Notes: generated by a model not told the origin, from the sequence alone. Shown: positions 43,267-52,251, counted from the stretch's first letter. The stretch is DNA of 64,000 bases from Sphingoaurantiacus capsulatus (GCF_042648405.1 NZ_JBHRXV010000001.1:496001-560000); one strand, 5' to 3'. Translations and numbers: made by a program.

Positions 43267-44085
43267 ATGACGAAATCCACCGACACCGACGCCCAATCCG
43301 GGCGGATCACCTATTCGAGCTACCTCGGTCTCGACACCTTGCTCGCCAGCCAGCACCCGCTGTCCGACCGCCACGACGAGATGCTGTTCGTGGTGATCCA
43401 CCAGACCAAGGAGCTGTGGCTGAAGCAGATCATCCACGAGCTTCAGCTCGCGCAAGGCATGGTCCGCGAAGGCGCGCTGGTGCCGGCCTACAAGAGCCTC
43501 GCCCGCGTCTCGCGCATCCAGTCGGTGATGACGCAGTCGTGGGACATCCTCGCGACGATGACGCCGTCCGACTACACAAGCTTCCGCAGCTATCTCGGCA
43601 CCAGCTCGGGCTTCCAGTCGGCGCAGTTCCGCGAAGTCGAGTACCGGCTGGGCCTGAAGGACGGCAGCTTCCTCAGCTTCCACGCCGAAAAGCCCGAGGC
43701 GCTCGCCGCGCTGCAGGACGCGCTCAATGCGCCGAGCCTCTATGACGACGCCATCCGCCAGCTCGCCAACGCCGGCTTTGCCATCCCCGACAGCGTGCTC
43801 AACCGCGACGTGACCCAGCCCTATGAACCGTCGCAGGCGGTCGAGGACGCCTGGGTCGAGGTCTATCGCGACACCGACCGCTGGTGGGAGCTGTACCAGC
43901 TCGCCGAAAAGCTCGTCGATCTCGACGACGCCCTCCTAACCTGGCGGCACAAGCATGTGCTGACCGTCCAGCGCATCATCGGCGGCAAGCCCGGCACCGG
44001 CGGTACCGCCGGCGTCAGCTATCTGCAGAAGACGCTCGAGCGGCGCTGCTTCCCCGAGCTGTGGACGGTGCGGACCAAGCTGTGA
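43267..44085 (+). CDS. kynA: Tryptophan 2,3-dioxygenase
   Basis: 272 residues, heme enzyme opening tryptophan to N-formylkynurenine, first step of the kynurenine route. Family motifs: ITYSSYLGLDTLLASQHPLS, LWLKQIIHEL, QSAQFREVEYRLG, and WRHKHVLTVQRIIGGKPGTG with the heme His. Length normal. Overlaps the next gene as GTGA, so the two are co-translated. No kynB formamidase is present here. Confidence 0.95.
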   Translation: MTKSTDTDAQSGRITYSSYLGLDTLLASQHPLSDRHDEMLFVVIHQTKELWLKQIIHELQLAQGMVREGALVPAYKSLARVSRIQSVMTQSWDILATMTPSDYTSFRSYLGTSSGFQSAQFREVEYRLGLKDGSFLSFHAEKPEALAALQDALNAPSLYDDAIRQLANAGFAIPDSVLNRDVTQPYEPSQAVEDAWVEVYRDTDRWWELYQLAEKLVDLDDALLTWRHKHVLTVQRIIGGKPGTGGTAGVSYLQKTLERRCFPELWTVRTKL

Positions 44086-45233
44086 GCTGGAAGCATCTGT
44101 TCAGCGAAGCGCTCGCCGCCGCGCCCGCGCGCCTGCACCTCGCCGCGCACAGCCACCATCTGTGGCCCGACGCCACCCGTGCCGCGCAGCTTCAGGCGTG
44201 GGAGGACGGCGTGACCCTGGCCGACCACAAGTGGGACAAGGTGTTCGGCGAGGTGATGCCGGCGGCGCAGGCGGGCATCGCCGCCGAGCTGAAGCTGCCC
44301 TCGCCCGACAGCCTCGCCTTCGCGCCGAACACGCATGAGTTCATCGTTCGGCTGGTGTCGGGGCGCGCGAGGCGGCCGGTGCGCATCCTGTCCACCGATG
44401 GCGAATTCCACAGCTTCCGCCGCCAGTCGGCGCGCTGGGCGGAGAGCGACGAGGTGGTGCTGGAGACGATCGCCACCGACCCGTGGGACAGCTTCGCCGA
44501 TCGTTTCATCGAGCGCGCGCAGAGCGGCGAGCATGACCTGATCTTTGCCAGCCATGTGTTCTTCAAGACCGGCCGCGTGTTCGAGCGGGTCGCCGAACTG
44601 GCCTCGCTGTCGCGCCCCGATGGCCCGTGGCTGATGATCGACGGCTATCACGGCTTCATGGCAATGCCCACCGACCTGTCCGCCATCGCCGACCGCGCCT
44701 TCTACACCGCCGGCGGCTACAAATATGCGATGGCCGGCGAAGGCGCCGCCTTCCTGCATGTCCCGCCGGGCTTCGGCCTGCGCCCCGCCAACACCGGCTG
44801 GTTCGCCGAGTTCGAGGATTTGACCGCTCCGCCCGGCACCATCGGCTACGCCCCCGGCGGCGGGCGGTTTCTGGGCGCGACCTTCGACCCGAGCGGGCTG
44901 TACCGGCTGGCGGCGGTGTTCGACCTGTATCGGCGCGAGGGCCTGACCACCGAAGCGGTCGCGGCGCATTCGGCGGGGCTGCAACGGCATCTGCTCGACG
45001 GCCTGTCCGGCGCGCTGGCCGAAGCCGAACTGCTCAACCCGCTCGATGGCCGCGCGCATGCCCGCTATCTCGCGTTCAAGGATGCCCGCGCCCCGGAGTG
45101 GAAGAAGGCGCTCGATGCGGAAGGCGTCGTCACCGACGTGCGCGACGATGTGCTGCGGATTGGGTTCGGGCCCTATCAGGACGAGAGCGACATCGACCGG
45201 TTCCTGGGGATTGCGGGTAAGGCGCTCGCCTAA
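44082..45233 (+). CDS. kynU: PLP-dependent class V aminotransferase-fold enzyme, probable kynureninase
   Basis: 383 residues from GTG 44082, overlapping the kynA stop. Fold-type I PLP enzyme: DGYHGFMA supplies the Asp, and FYTAGGYKYAMAGEG the Schiff-base Lys (K214). Kynureninase cleaves kynurenine to anthranilate and alanine. The N-terminus LHLAAHSHHLWPDA and GYKYAMAGEG differ from the textbook KynU pattern (GCGYKYLNGGPG), so this is a divergent type; the kynA coupling is the main reason for the call. Confidence 0.75.
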   Translation: MSWKHLFSEALAAAPARLHLAAHSHHLWPDATRAAQLQAWEDGVTLADHKWDKVFGEVMPAAQAGIAAELKLPSPDSLAFAPNTHEFIVRLVSGRARRPVRILSTDGEFHSFRRQSARWAESDEVVLETIATDPWDSFADRFIERAQSGEHDLIFASHVFFKTGRVFERVAELASLSRPDGPWLMIDGYHGFMAMPTDLSAIADRAFYTAGGYKYAMAGEGAAFLHVPPGFGLRPANTGWFAEFEDLTAPPGTIGYAPGGGRFLGATFDPSGLYRLAAVFDLYRREGLTTEAVAAHSAGLQRHLLDGLSGALAEAELLNPLDGRAHARYLAFKDARAPEWKKALDAEGVVTDVRDDVLRIGFGPYQDESDIDRFLGIAGKALA

Positions 45234-45240
45234 CGCTAGC

Positions 45241-45344
45241 TGTCATCCCCGCGAAGGCGGGGACCCAGCCCCAAACAAACAACTTGCTCGCTACCGCGAG
45301 CGCCTTTTCATGCGTGCTGGGTCCCCGCCTTCGCGGGGATGACA
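45241..45344. repeat. REPIN-like palindrome, long-spacer type
   Basis: Arms TGTCATCCCCGCGAAGGCGG and its complement ending GGGGATGACA, inner GGGACCCAG/CTGGGTCCC, and central GCTCGCTACCGCGAGC hairpin. Same type as 14562-14665. Starts 8 nt after the kynU stop, so it may terminate kynAU. Confidence 0.87.
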
Positions 45345-45367
45345 ATGAGCGTTGGCGCCTACCCCCG

Positions 45368-46252
45368 CTACCGCTTCGCCACCTTATCAATCGCATCGGC
45401 AATCTGCTCGACCAGCGGCACCGGCAAATCATGGCCCATGCCCTCGATCTCGACCAGCTCGGCGCCCGGAATGTTCGCCGCCGTATCCCGCCCGCCATGC
45501 ACCGGCACCAGCGGGTCGGCCTCGCCGTGGATGACCAATGTCGGCGCCTTGATCGTCGCCAGCCGGGCGCGGCGGTCGCCGTTGGCGTAGATCGCCGCGA
45601 GCTGCCGCGCGAAGCCCGCCGGATACACCGAACGATCGACGTCACGGCGAACGCGGGCGCGGAGCAAAGCTTCGTCGGCCGGATATTTGGGGCTGCCGAT
45701 CGCCCGCGCCACCTTCACGCCGAAGTCGACGAGCGTGTCGACATCGTTGCTTTCCGGGCGGCCGAGCAGCGCGCCCATCGCCTCGGGGCTGGCGGGCGGC
45801 AGCATCGGGTTGCCGGTGGTCGACATGATCGAGGTCAGCGACAAGGTGCGCGCCGGATATTCGATGGCGACGACCTGCGCGATCATCCCGCCCATCGACG
45901 CGCCGACGATATGCGCCTTGTCGATGCCGAGCGCGTCGAGCAGCCCGATCGCGTCGGCGGCCATGTCCTCAAGGCTGTACGGCACCTTCGGGTCCTGGCC
46001 CGCCATCATCGCGCCGAGCAGGGTCGGCAGGTCGGGCGCGACGGCGCCGTCGAACTTGGTCGAGAGGCCGACATCGCGGTTGTCGTAGCGGACCACGCGG
46101 TAGCCGCGGGCGACCAGCGCGTTGCACAGCTCGACCGGCCACAAGGTCAGTTGCGCGCCGAGGCCCATGATGAGCAGCACGGTCTCCGCGCCGCTCGCCG
46201 GGCCGAAGCTTTCATATTCGATCTCGATGCCGTTCGCCGTCGTCCGCGCCAT
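45368..46252 (-). CDS. Alpha/beta hydrolase
   Basis: 294 residues. Nucleophile elbow VGASMGGMIAQ (Ser), oxyanion region LLIMGLGAQLT, acid in VIHGEADPLVPVHGG, and C-terminal His in EGMGHDLPVPLVE. Resembles the lipase/esterase or aclacinomycin methylesterase type. No signal peptide. Starts at ATG 46252 with GGGGAG upstream. Substrate unknown; it could serve as the missing formyl-kynurenine hydrolase, but nothing in the sequence shows that. Confidence 0.87.
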   Translation of the reverse strand: MARTTANGIEIEYESFGPASGAETVLLIMGLGAQLTLWPVELCNALVARGYRVVRYDNRDVGLSTKFDGAVAPDLPTLLGAMMAGQDPKVPYSLEDMAADAIGLLDALGIDKAHIVGASMGGMIAQVVAIEYPARTLSLTSIMSTTGNPMLPPASPEAMGALLGRPESNDVDTLVDFGVKVARAIGSPKYPADEALLRARVRRDVDRSVYPAGFARQLAAIYANGDRRARLATIKAPTLVIHGEADPLVPVHGGRDTAANIPGAELVEIEGMGHDLPVPLVEQIADAIDKVAKR

Positions 46253-46344
46253 GCTGCTCTCCCCAGGGCTTTCGCCATGGATAGCAGGCAGGGGCGACGC
46301 GGCACCCCCTTCATTGTGGCGGCGCGGCGGGCTAAGCCGGCGTC

Positions 46345-46683
46345 ATGACGCACATCTACAAGATCATGGGCCGCGATGAGTGGGCGGCCGCGCAGGCTGC
46401 CGGGGTCTATGACGGCTCCGCGCATGACCGCCGCGACGGCTTCATCCACTTCTCGACCGCCGAGCAGGCGGCGGAGACGGCCGCCAAGCATTTCGCCGGC
46501 CGGAACGACCTGCTGCTGCTGACGATCGAGATGGCGGGGTTCGGCGAAGCGCTGAAGTGGGAGCCGTCACGCGGCGGCGCGCTGTTTCCGCACCTTTATG
46601 CGCCACTGCCGCTGGACGCAGTGATTGCGATGCGCGAGCTGCCGCTTGGGGCGGATGGCGCGCACATATTCCCTCCCGCTTAG
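46345..46683 (+). CDS. DUF952 family protein
   Basis: 112 residues. YKIMGRDEWAAAQAAGVYDG and DGFIHFSTAEQAAETAAKHF followed by LKWEPSRGGALFPHLYAPL match the DUF952 family, small bacterial proteins with a fold like ADP-ribosylation-related enzymes; function unknown. No signal peptide. Divergent from the hydrolase. Confidence 0.85.
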   Translation: MTHIYKIMGRDEWAAAQAAGVYDGSAHDRRDGFIHFSTAEQAAETAAKHFAGRNDLLLLTIEMAGFGEALKWEPSRGGALFPHLYAPLPLDAVIAMRELPLGADGAHIFPPA

Positions 46684-46709
46684 GGAGAGGTCCGTCCACC
46701 CACCCTCAC

Positions 46710-46778
46710 CGTCATACCGGCGAAAGCCGGTATCCAGACCCACGGTCGGACTGGATTCCGGCTTTCGCCGGAATGACG
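46710..46778. repeat. REPIN-like palindrome with chimeric arms
   Basis: Left arm CGTCATACCGGCGAAAGCCG (A at the variable base) but right arm CGGCTTTCGCCGGAATGACG (the TTCCGG type), so the two arms match different sub-types and the stem has one mismatch. Confidence 0.85.
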
Positions 46779-46811
46779 AGTGGAGTTGTGGGCTCTCCCC
46801 TCAAGGGAAAG

Positions 46812-47762
46812 CTACGCGACAGCGCGCTGTTCTTCGGGCTGCTCGCACGCCACCCGGTTCCGCCCTGTCCGCTTGGCGGCATAGAGCAGCCGATCGGCGC
46901 GCTGCATCAGTTCGGACGCATCGAGACACGGCGTCGCCGCGATGCCGATGCTGGCGGTGAGCGCCAGCCGTTCGCCGGATGGCAGGGTGCAGCCGTCGCG
47001 CGCGAGGCCGGCGAGGAAGGCGTCGCAGCGGGCGACGCTGTCCTCGACCGGCGTATCGGTCATCAGCACCGCGAATTCCTCGCCGCCGATGCGCGCGACC
47101 AGCGCGTCGGGGAAGCTCGCCTGCGCCGCCGCCGCGAAGCCGCGCAGCGCCTCGTCGCCGGCCTGATGGCCGTGCTGGTCGTTGATCACCTTGAAATGGT
47201 CGATATCGCAGATCGCCAAAGTGCTGGCGCGGCGCGCCGCTTTTTCCAACTCGATCATGAAGCGGCGGCGGTTGGCGAGGCCGGTCAGCGGATCGCTGTT
47301 GGCGAGCCGTTCGAGCGCCTGCGCCTTCTCTTCCGCCTCGTTCAACGCCTCCAGCAACTGGTCCTCGAGCTGCTTGCGCCAGCGGATGTCGCGCACCGAG
47401 GTGACGGCGCTGCGCTTGTCGCCGTCGGGTACCGCCCGCGCGCTCGCCTCCAGCCAGACCCAGCGGCCGTTGCTGTGCTGCGCGCGGAATTCGATGGTGA
47501 AGCGGTCGCGGCGCCGTTCGAGCAGTTCGATGCAGTGGCGCTCGACCTCGGGCAGATCTTCCGGGTGGATGATCGACAGCAGGCCGACGCCGATCATGGA
47601 GCCTGGCGAGCGGCCGATGATCTCCTCCACCGAGGGCGACGCATATTGGCAGGTGTCGCCCAGGCCGACGTAGAGCACGCCGTCGCAGACATTCTCGGCA
47701 ATGATGCGATAGAGGTCGGCCGGCGGAGCCCCCGTGGTTATGATCCTCTCCGCCATCGACAT
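46812..47762 (-). CDS. PAS-GGDEF diguanylate cyclase
   Basis: 316 residues from ATG 47762 (MSMAERI; ATG 47756 also possible). PAS/PAC sensor at about 15-135 (YASPSVEEIIGRSPGSM, FRAQHSNGRWVWLE) and a GGDEF domain with ICDIDHFKVINDQHGHQAGD and an active-site GGEEF (RIGGEEFAVLM). No transmembrane segment. No RxxD inhibitory site. Synthesises cyclic di-GMP in response to a cytoplasmic signal. Confidence 0.92.
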   Translation of the reverse strand: MSMAERIITTGAPPADLYRIIAENVCDGVLYVGLGDTCQYASPSVEEIIGRSPGSMIGVGLLSIIHPEDLPEVERHCIELLERRRDRFTIEFRAQHSNGRWVWLEASARAVPDGDKRSAVTSVRDIRWRKQLEDQLLEALNEAEEKAQALERLANSDPLTGLANRRRFMIELEKAARRASTLAICDIDHFKVINDQHGHQAGDEALRGFAAAAQASFPDALVARIGGEEFAVLMTDTPVEDSVARCDAFLAGLARDGCTLPSGERLALTASIGIAATPCLDASELMQRADRLLYAAKRTGRNRVACEQPEEQRAVA

Positions 47763-47875
47763 CGAATCGGCTTGTTCCCTGTACGGACGACGGGAAGCCG
47801 CCCAACAGATCGCACCCTGCCGCCAAATGCCTAACAACCGGCTAACGGCACCGTATTTTCACAGTAGTCGCGGTT

Positions 47876-48886
47876 TCAGCCACCGCGCCCGTCACCCGCG
47901 ATCACCATTGCGGTGCCGACGCGGTTCCGCCCTTCCGCCTTCGCCTTGTAGAGCGCGTGGTCGGCGGCGGTGAGCAGCCCCTGCGGCATCGTCGTCGACC
48001 CGCCCATGCCGGCGAGCGCGGTGGCGACGCCGATGCTCGCCGAGACGACGCCGCCGCCCGGCGGGTTGCCGGTATGCGGCACGCGCAGGTTGAGGATGGC
48101 GGTACGGATCTTCTCCGCTGCCGCGCAGGCCTCGGCGCTGTCGCAGCCGGGCAGGATGATCGCCAGTTCCTCGCCGCCGTAGCGCGCGGCGAAGGCGGGC
48201 GGCGCGCAGGTGCTCGACACGGCGCCGGAAATGGCGCGCAGGCAGTCGTCGCCGACCTGATGGCCATAGCTGTCGTTGAACAGCTTGAAGTGATCGACAT
48301 CGAGCAGCAGCAGCGACATCCGCCCGCCCATCGCCAGGGTCGACGTCCACTCGCGGTCGAGCGCTTCGTCGAACGCGCGGCGGTTGGCGAGGCCGGTGAG
48401 CCCGTCGGTGCGCGCCGCCAGCGACAGGGCCTCCTCACGGACCTTCTTGGCGCTGATGTCGCGCATGGTGAAGATCAGGTCGGTCGGCTTGCCCGTCACC
48501 GGATCGGCGACGGTGCGCGCGTTGGTTTCCACCCAGATCGGGTGACCGTCGCGGTGCATGATGCGGAATTCGAGCTTCAGGTCCGAGACTTCCGAGCTGA
48601 AGTGGCGGGCGACCGCGGCACCGACGCGCGGCTGGTCCTCGGGGTGGAGGAAGCTGTTGGCGGAGACATCGCCGCCGCGCTTCATCATGTCCTCGGGCTT
48701 CCAGCCGAACAGGCGCTCGGCCGACGGCGAGATATAGGTTACCCGGCCGTCGGACGAGCGGGCGCGGAAGATGACGTCGAGCGACTGTTCGGCGACCAGC
48801 TTGAACGTCTCATGCTCCTGCGCACGGTGACGCTCGTCCCGCCCGGCGCGACCGAGCAGGCGCTGCAGAAAGCGCGGCAATGCCAT
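47876..48886 (-). CDS. PAS-GGDEF diguanylate cyclase
   Basis: 336 residues from ATG 48886 with GGGGAG upstream. PAS/PAC domain (VTYISPSAERLFGWKPEDM, FRIMHRDGHPIWVETNAR), then GGDEF domain with LLLDVDHFKLFNDSYGHQVG and active-site GGEEL (RYGGEELAII); the final Leu replaces the usual Phe and is seen in other active cyclases. No I-site Arg/Asp pair. Tandem with another PAS-GGDEF gene, 113 nt apart. Cytoplasmic. Confidence 0.91.
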   Translation of the reverse strand: MALPRFLQRLLGRAGRDERHRAQEHETFKLVAEQSLDVIFRARSSDGRVTYISPSAERLFGWKPEDMMKRGGDVSANSFLHPEDQPRVGAAVARHFSSEVSDLKLEFRIMHRDGHPIWVETNARTVADPVTGKPTDLIFTMRDISAKKVREEALSLAARTDGLTGLANRRAFDEALDREWTSTLAMGGRMSLLLLDVDHFKLFNDSYGHQVGDDCLRAISGAVSSTCAPPAFAARYGGEELAIILPGCDSAEACAAAEKIRTAILNLRVPHTGNPPGGGVVSASIGVATALAGMGGSTTMPQGLLTAADHALYKAKAEGRNRVGTAMVIAGDGRGG

Positions 48887-48967
48887 TATACTCTCCCCAT
48901 CCCTCGGTACCGTAAATACCACAGGGGCGGGCAAAGGCTAGCTCGCCTGTTCTGCGGAGCAGCAGAG

Positions 48968-49087
48968 CCCCTCTTCCTAGAGGGGAGAGGGGTTGGGGAG
49001 AGGGTGGTCGGAAGGCGGACGCCAACCGGCGACCACCCTCACCCCGCTCGCTGACGCGAGTCGCCCTCTCCCCTCCAGGGAGAGGGG
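48968..49087. repeat. Long inverted repeat (about 120 bp), C/T-G/A rich
   Basis: Ends CCCCTCTTCCTAGAGGGGAG and CCCCTCCAGGGAGAGGGG, inner AGGGTGGTCG/CGACCACCCT, and small hairpin CTCGCTGACGCGAG. Clearly the same family as 31721-31841. Confidence 0.87.
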
Positions 49088-49102
49088 CAAAATGCGCGGG
49101 CT

Positions 49103-51163
49103 CTACTCTGCTGGCGGGACCGCCGGCAGGGTCAGGCAGATGCAGGTGCCCGGCCGGTGCGCGGGCTCGACCCAGATGCGTCCGCCATGCGCCTGCACGA
49201 TCGCGCGGGAGATGGTGAGGCCAAGCCCGAGGCCCGATGCCTTCGACGAGGCGAAGGGCGAGAAGATGTCGTCGGGCGCGCTGACCCCGGGGCCGTTGTC
49301 AATGACGCTGATCACCACGAAGCCGGCGTCATCGCCCGTCCGGCTGCTCACTGTCACCTCGGGCGGCTTCGCCTCAGCCGCCGCCTCGCAGGCGTTGCGC
49401 ACGAGGTTCATCAGCACCTGCTGCACCTGCACCCGGTCGGCGATCACCGCCTGTGCGCTCGCATCGAGCCGACGCCGCAGCCGCACCGCCGGATGGCTGA
49501 GGCGGATCAGCGCGAACACATCATCGACGACGGCAGGCAGCGCCACCTCGGCGGCATGGTCGGTGCGGCCGCTCGCCAGATCCTTGGCCCGGCGCATGAT
49601 GTCGCCGGCGAGGCGCAACTGGTCGCGCGTATGGCTGATCGCCTCGCGCGCCGTCGCCGCGCCGGTCGCGGGGTCGCGGCTTAGCAGCCGTTCGGACGCG
49701 GCGAGATAGTTGATCGCGGCGGTCAGCGGCTGCGCCATCTCATGCGCAAGCGTCGCGGCGAGCGCGTTGATCGCAGCGATGCGGTCGCCATGCGCCACCT
49801 GCGACCGGAACTGTTCGTTCGCCTTGTCGGCGCTGACGTCCTGGTCGGTGCCGATCAGTTGCACGACGCGTCCGCCCGCACCAACGACGGGCACGATCGA
49901 CAGGCGGCGGTGCATCTGCTCGCCCGCCATGCCGACCGCGTAGAGATCGAGCTGCCGCGCCTCGCCCTGCTGCACCGCGGCTTCGACGGCGTTGAGGAAA
50001 GCGCCGCGCCCGCCGCGGCGGAAATGGCCGGCATAATCGTCGATGCTCATCGCATCGCGCGCGGCCTCGCGGCCGTACATCGCGCAGAGTTGGTCGGACC
50101 ACAGCACCACGCCCTTCGCCGGATCATATTCCCAGTCGCCGATGCGGCCGATGCGCTGCGCCTCGCGCAGGCGGAAATTGACCGCCGCCATGTGCCGCGC
50201 CGCGGCGTCGCGGCGGCGCGCATAGACGCTGAGCAGGCCGGCGATGGCGAGCGTCGCGACGGTCAGCAGCGCGCCGCCGCCGCGATAGCGACCGGCGCGC
50301 GCGTCGACCGGCGCGAGGATTTCTTCATGGCCGATACCGCTGGTGACGAAGATCGCATAGTCGGGCAGCCGCCGGTGGCTGAACCAGCGCACGACGCCGT
50401 CGAGCGAACTGGGGCCGAGATAGGTCCCGTTCGGATCGCGCAGCTGCTGCCGCATCACCAGCGTGCCCGCCAGATTCTCGCCGAAGCTGAAGCGCCCGCC
50501 GGTGCGCCGCGCGATGGTGATGCCGTCGAGACGGACCACCGAGATGAGATCGCTCGGCCGGTCGGCCGCACCCTCGGTAAAGGCGATGAAGCGCGCGACT
50601 TCGAGCTGAAGGGTGACGCTGCCGGCGTAGCTGCCGTCGGGCCGGTCGATGCGGCGGGTGAGGCCGATCATCGGTTTGCCGAGGCGCGGCGAGATGCGCG
50701 GGATGCCGATCATCACCCGGTCGTGCGGCGCCTGGGCGATCCGCCGCACCGATCCCCAGTTGCCGATGTTGAGTGGCGGCAGACCGTCGACCGTGGCGCC
50801 GACCAGATCGGCATTGGCATCGGCGACCAGCACGGCGGCGAACAGCGGGTTGGCGATGACCGGATCGCTGATCGTCGCCGGGCCGCCGTCGGCGCGCGGC
50901 GTCGGCAGCCCGTTCCGGTACTTCTCGGCAAGGTTGCGCGTCGCCACGTCGGCGGCATCGAGCGTGCGCAGCACATAGCGCTCGAAGGCGAGCACGCGGT
51001 TCTGGTTGTCTCGGATCGCGCCCTCAATCGCCTGGCTTCGCTCGAACTGGACCTGCGCGACGATCGTCGTCCAGATCAGGCCGAGCACCACCGCGGCGAT
51101 CGTCCAGATCAGCGCCAATGCCAACCATGACGCCGGGGCGCCCAGCCCCGCCGTTGTCGGCAT
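49103..51163 (-). CDS. Hybrid-free sensor histidine kinase with Cache-like and PAS domains
   Basis: 686 residues from ATG 51163 (GGGGAC upstream). TM1 at about 13-35, a large periplasmic Cache-like sensor (about 40-290), TM2 about 300-320, PAS at about 330-460 (IGDWEYDPAKGVVLWSDQLC), HisKA with H474 in LAHEMAQPLTAAINYL, and HATPase with LMNLVRNACEA, SVIDNGPGVS and GLGLGLTISRAIV. No receiver domain and no adjacent response regulator, so its partner is elsewhere. Confidence 0.9.
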   Translation of the reverse strand: MPTTAGLGAPASWLALALIWTIAAVVLGLIWTTIVAQVQFERSQAIEGAIRDNQNRVLAFERYVLRTLDAADVATRNLAEKYRNGLPTPRADGGPATISDPVIANPLFAAVLVADANADLVGATVDGLPPLNIGNWGSVRRIAQAPHDRVMIGIPRISPRLGKPMIGLTRRIDRPDGSYAGSVTLQLEVARFIAFTEGAADRPSDLISVVRLDGITIARRTGGRFSFGENLAGTLVMRQQLRDPNGTYLGPSSLDGVVRWFSHRRLPDYAIFVTSGIGHEEILAPVDARAGRYRGGGALLTVATLAIAGLLSVYARRRDAAARHMAAVNFRLREAQRIGRIGDWEYDPAKGVVLWSDQLCAMYGREAARDAMSIDDYAGHFRRGGRGAFLNAVEAAVQQGEARQLDLYAVGMAGEQMHRRLSIVPVVGAGGRVVQLIGTDQDVSADKANEQFRSQVAHGDRIAAINALAATLAHEMAQPLTAAINYLAASERLLSRDPATGAATAREAISHTRDQLRLAGDIMRRAKDLASGRTDHAAEVALPAVVDDVFALIRLSHPAVRLRRRLDASAQAVIADRVQVQQVLMNLVRNACEAAAEAKPPEVTVSSRTGDDAGFVVISVIDNGPGVSAPDDIFSPFASSKASGLGLGLTISRAIVQAHGGRIWVEPAHRPGTCICLTLPAVPPAE

Positions 51164-51315
51164 GCGTCCCCGCGCCCGCAATTCGCCACCGCCGGTCACG
51201 CGCCTTCTGTCCCCCGCTTTCCCCACGCTGTCGAGCGGTGTCAGGCGAAAGAGGCGCCGCGTTCCTTTTCGGCAACGCTGGGGTGACGGTACGCTCCGCC
51301 TCCCCGCTCACCCAC

Positions 51316-51383
51316 CGTCATACTGGCGAAAGCCGGTATCCAGTCGATGGCCGGTCTGGATACCGGCTTTCGCCGGTATGACG
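51316..51383. repeat. REPIN-like palindrome
   Basis: Arms CGTCATACTGGCGAAAGCCG and CGGCTTTCGCCGGTATGACG; a T replaces the C of CCGG in the left arm, giving a G-T wobble in the stem. Confidence 0.85.
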
Positions 51384-51406
51384 AATGAGGGAGTTACTGC
51401 TGCCCC

Positions 51407-51826
51407 CTACTTCAGGCGCGTCACCTGAATGTGCACCGCGCGCCATTGGCCATCTTCCTTGCGGAAGGTGTCGGAGAAGCGGATGCGGCTGGTGAAGCGC
51501 GAGCCGGCGGACGTGCCGGTCAGCACCGTCTCCGCGCTGGTCACAAAGGCGTCGGGGCCGAGTGGCGTCATAGTGCGGTCAGTGAGGGTGATCGGATCGA
51601 ACGCCTCGTCGGGCCCGGTCCACCCGGCGATGAACGCGGCCTTGCCGAGCCGCTGGCCCGAGCCGTCGATGAACACCAGCTCGTCCGACACCATCGCGTC
51701 GAGCGCCGCGCCGTTCTTGGCAAGCTGCGCCTTGTCGAAGGCATCGGCGAAGGCGACGAGGTCGGCGGGCATCGCCGCCACCGGGGCGGCCACCAGCAGC
51801 AGGGCGGCAATGGCGAACGCGCGCAT
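51407..51826 (-). CDS. Exported NTF2-like / DUF4440 protein
   Basis: 139 residues: signal peptide MRAFAIAALLLVAAPVAAMP, then an NTF2-like fold with FADAFDKAQLAKNGAALDAM, DELVFIDGSGQRLGKAAFIA and FRKEDGQWRAVHIQVTRL. Such proteins are often periplasmic with unknown ligand or are ketosteroid-isomerase-like. Two nt separate its start from the DUF1330 stop, so the two are co-transcribed. Confidence 0.83.
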   Translation of the reverse strand: MRAFAIAALLLVAAPVAAMPADLVAFADAFDKAQLAKNGAALDAMVSDELVFIDGSGQRLGKAAFIAGWTGPDEAFDPITLTDRTMTPLGPDAFVTSAETVLTGTSAGSRFTSRIRFSDTFRKEDGQWRAVHIQVTRLK

Positions 51827-51828
51827 GA

Positions 51829-52116
51829 TCAGAAGCCTTTCACCAGGGTGACGACGGCATCGGCGCCGGCGCGGCGGTCGACTGAGATCGCCTGATACTC
51901 GGGCGAGTCCGCCCAGCCGCGGAACGCCGCTTCGTCAGGAAAGCTCATCAGCACGACCTTCTCGCGATCGCTCGCTCCCTCGATGATCTGCGGCGCCTCG
52001 TCGGCCGCCAGCAGCCGGCCGGGATGCTTCAGGAACACCTCCATGAAGCGCGCCTGATAGCGGTCATAGGCGGCGCGATCGGTGAAGCGGAGCTGGGCGA
52101 TAGCGTAGACGGTCAT
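51829..52116 (-). CDS. DUF1330 family protein
   Basis: 95 residues, ferredoxin-like/dimeric alpha-beta barrel. YAIAQLRFTDRAAYDRYQARF and the closing SDREKVVLMSFPDEAAFRGWADSPEYQ fit DUF1330, whose members are uncharacterised. No signal peptide. First gene of a two-gene operon with the NTF2-like gene, divergent from the thiolase. Confidence 0.85.
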   Translation of the reverse strand: MTVYAIAQLRFTDRAAYDRYQARFMEVFLKHPGRLLAADEAPQIIEGASDREKVVLMSFPDEAAFRGWADSPEYQAISVDRRAGADAVVTLVKGF

Positions 52117-52251
52117 GGCATCGACATAGCCGGAAAGGTACTTCGCGCACCAGTCGCCTTTGACAGGGCTGGCATTTTGTCAGGGTTGCGCGGACCCTCG
52201 CCAACCGACAAGTAGTTTCCCGCAACCGGATCAACGGGAGAGGGATTCCAC

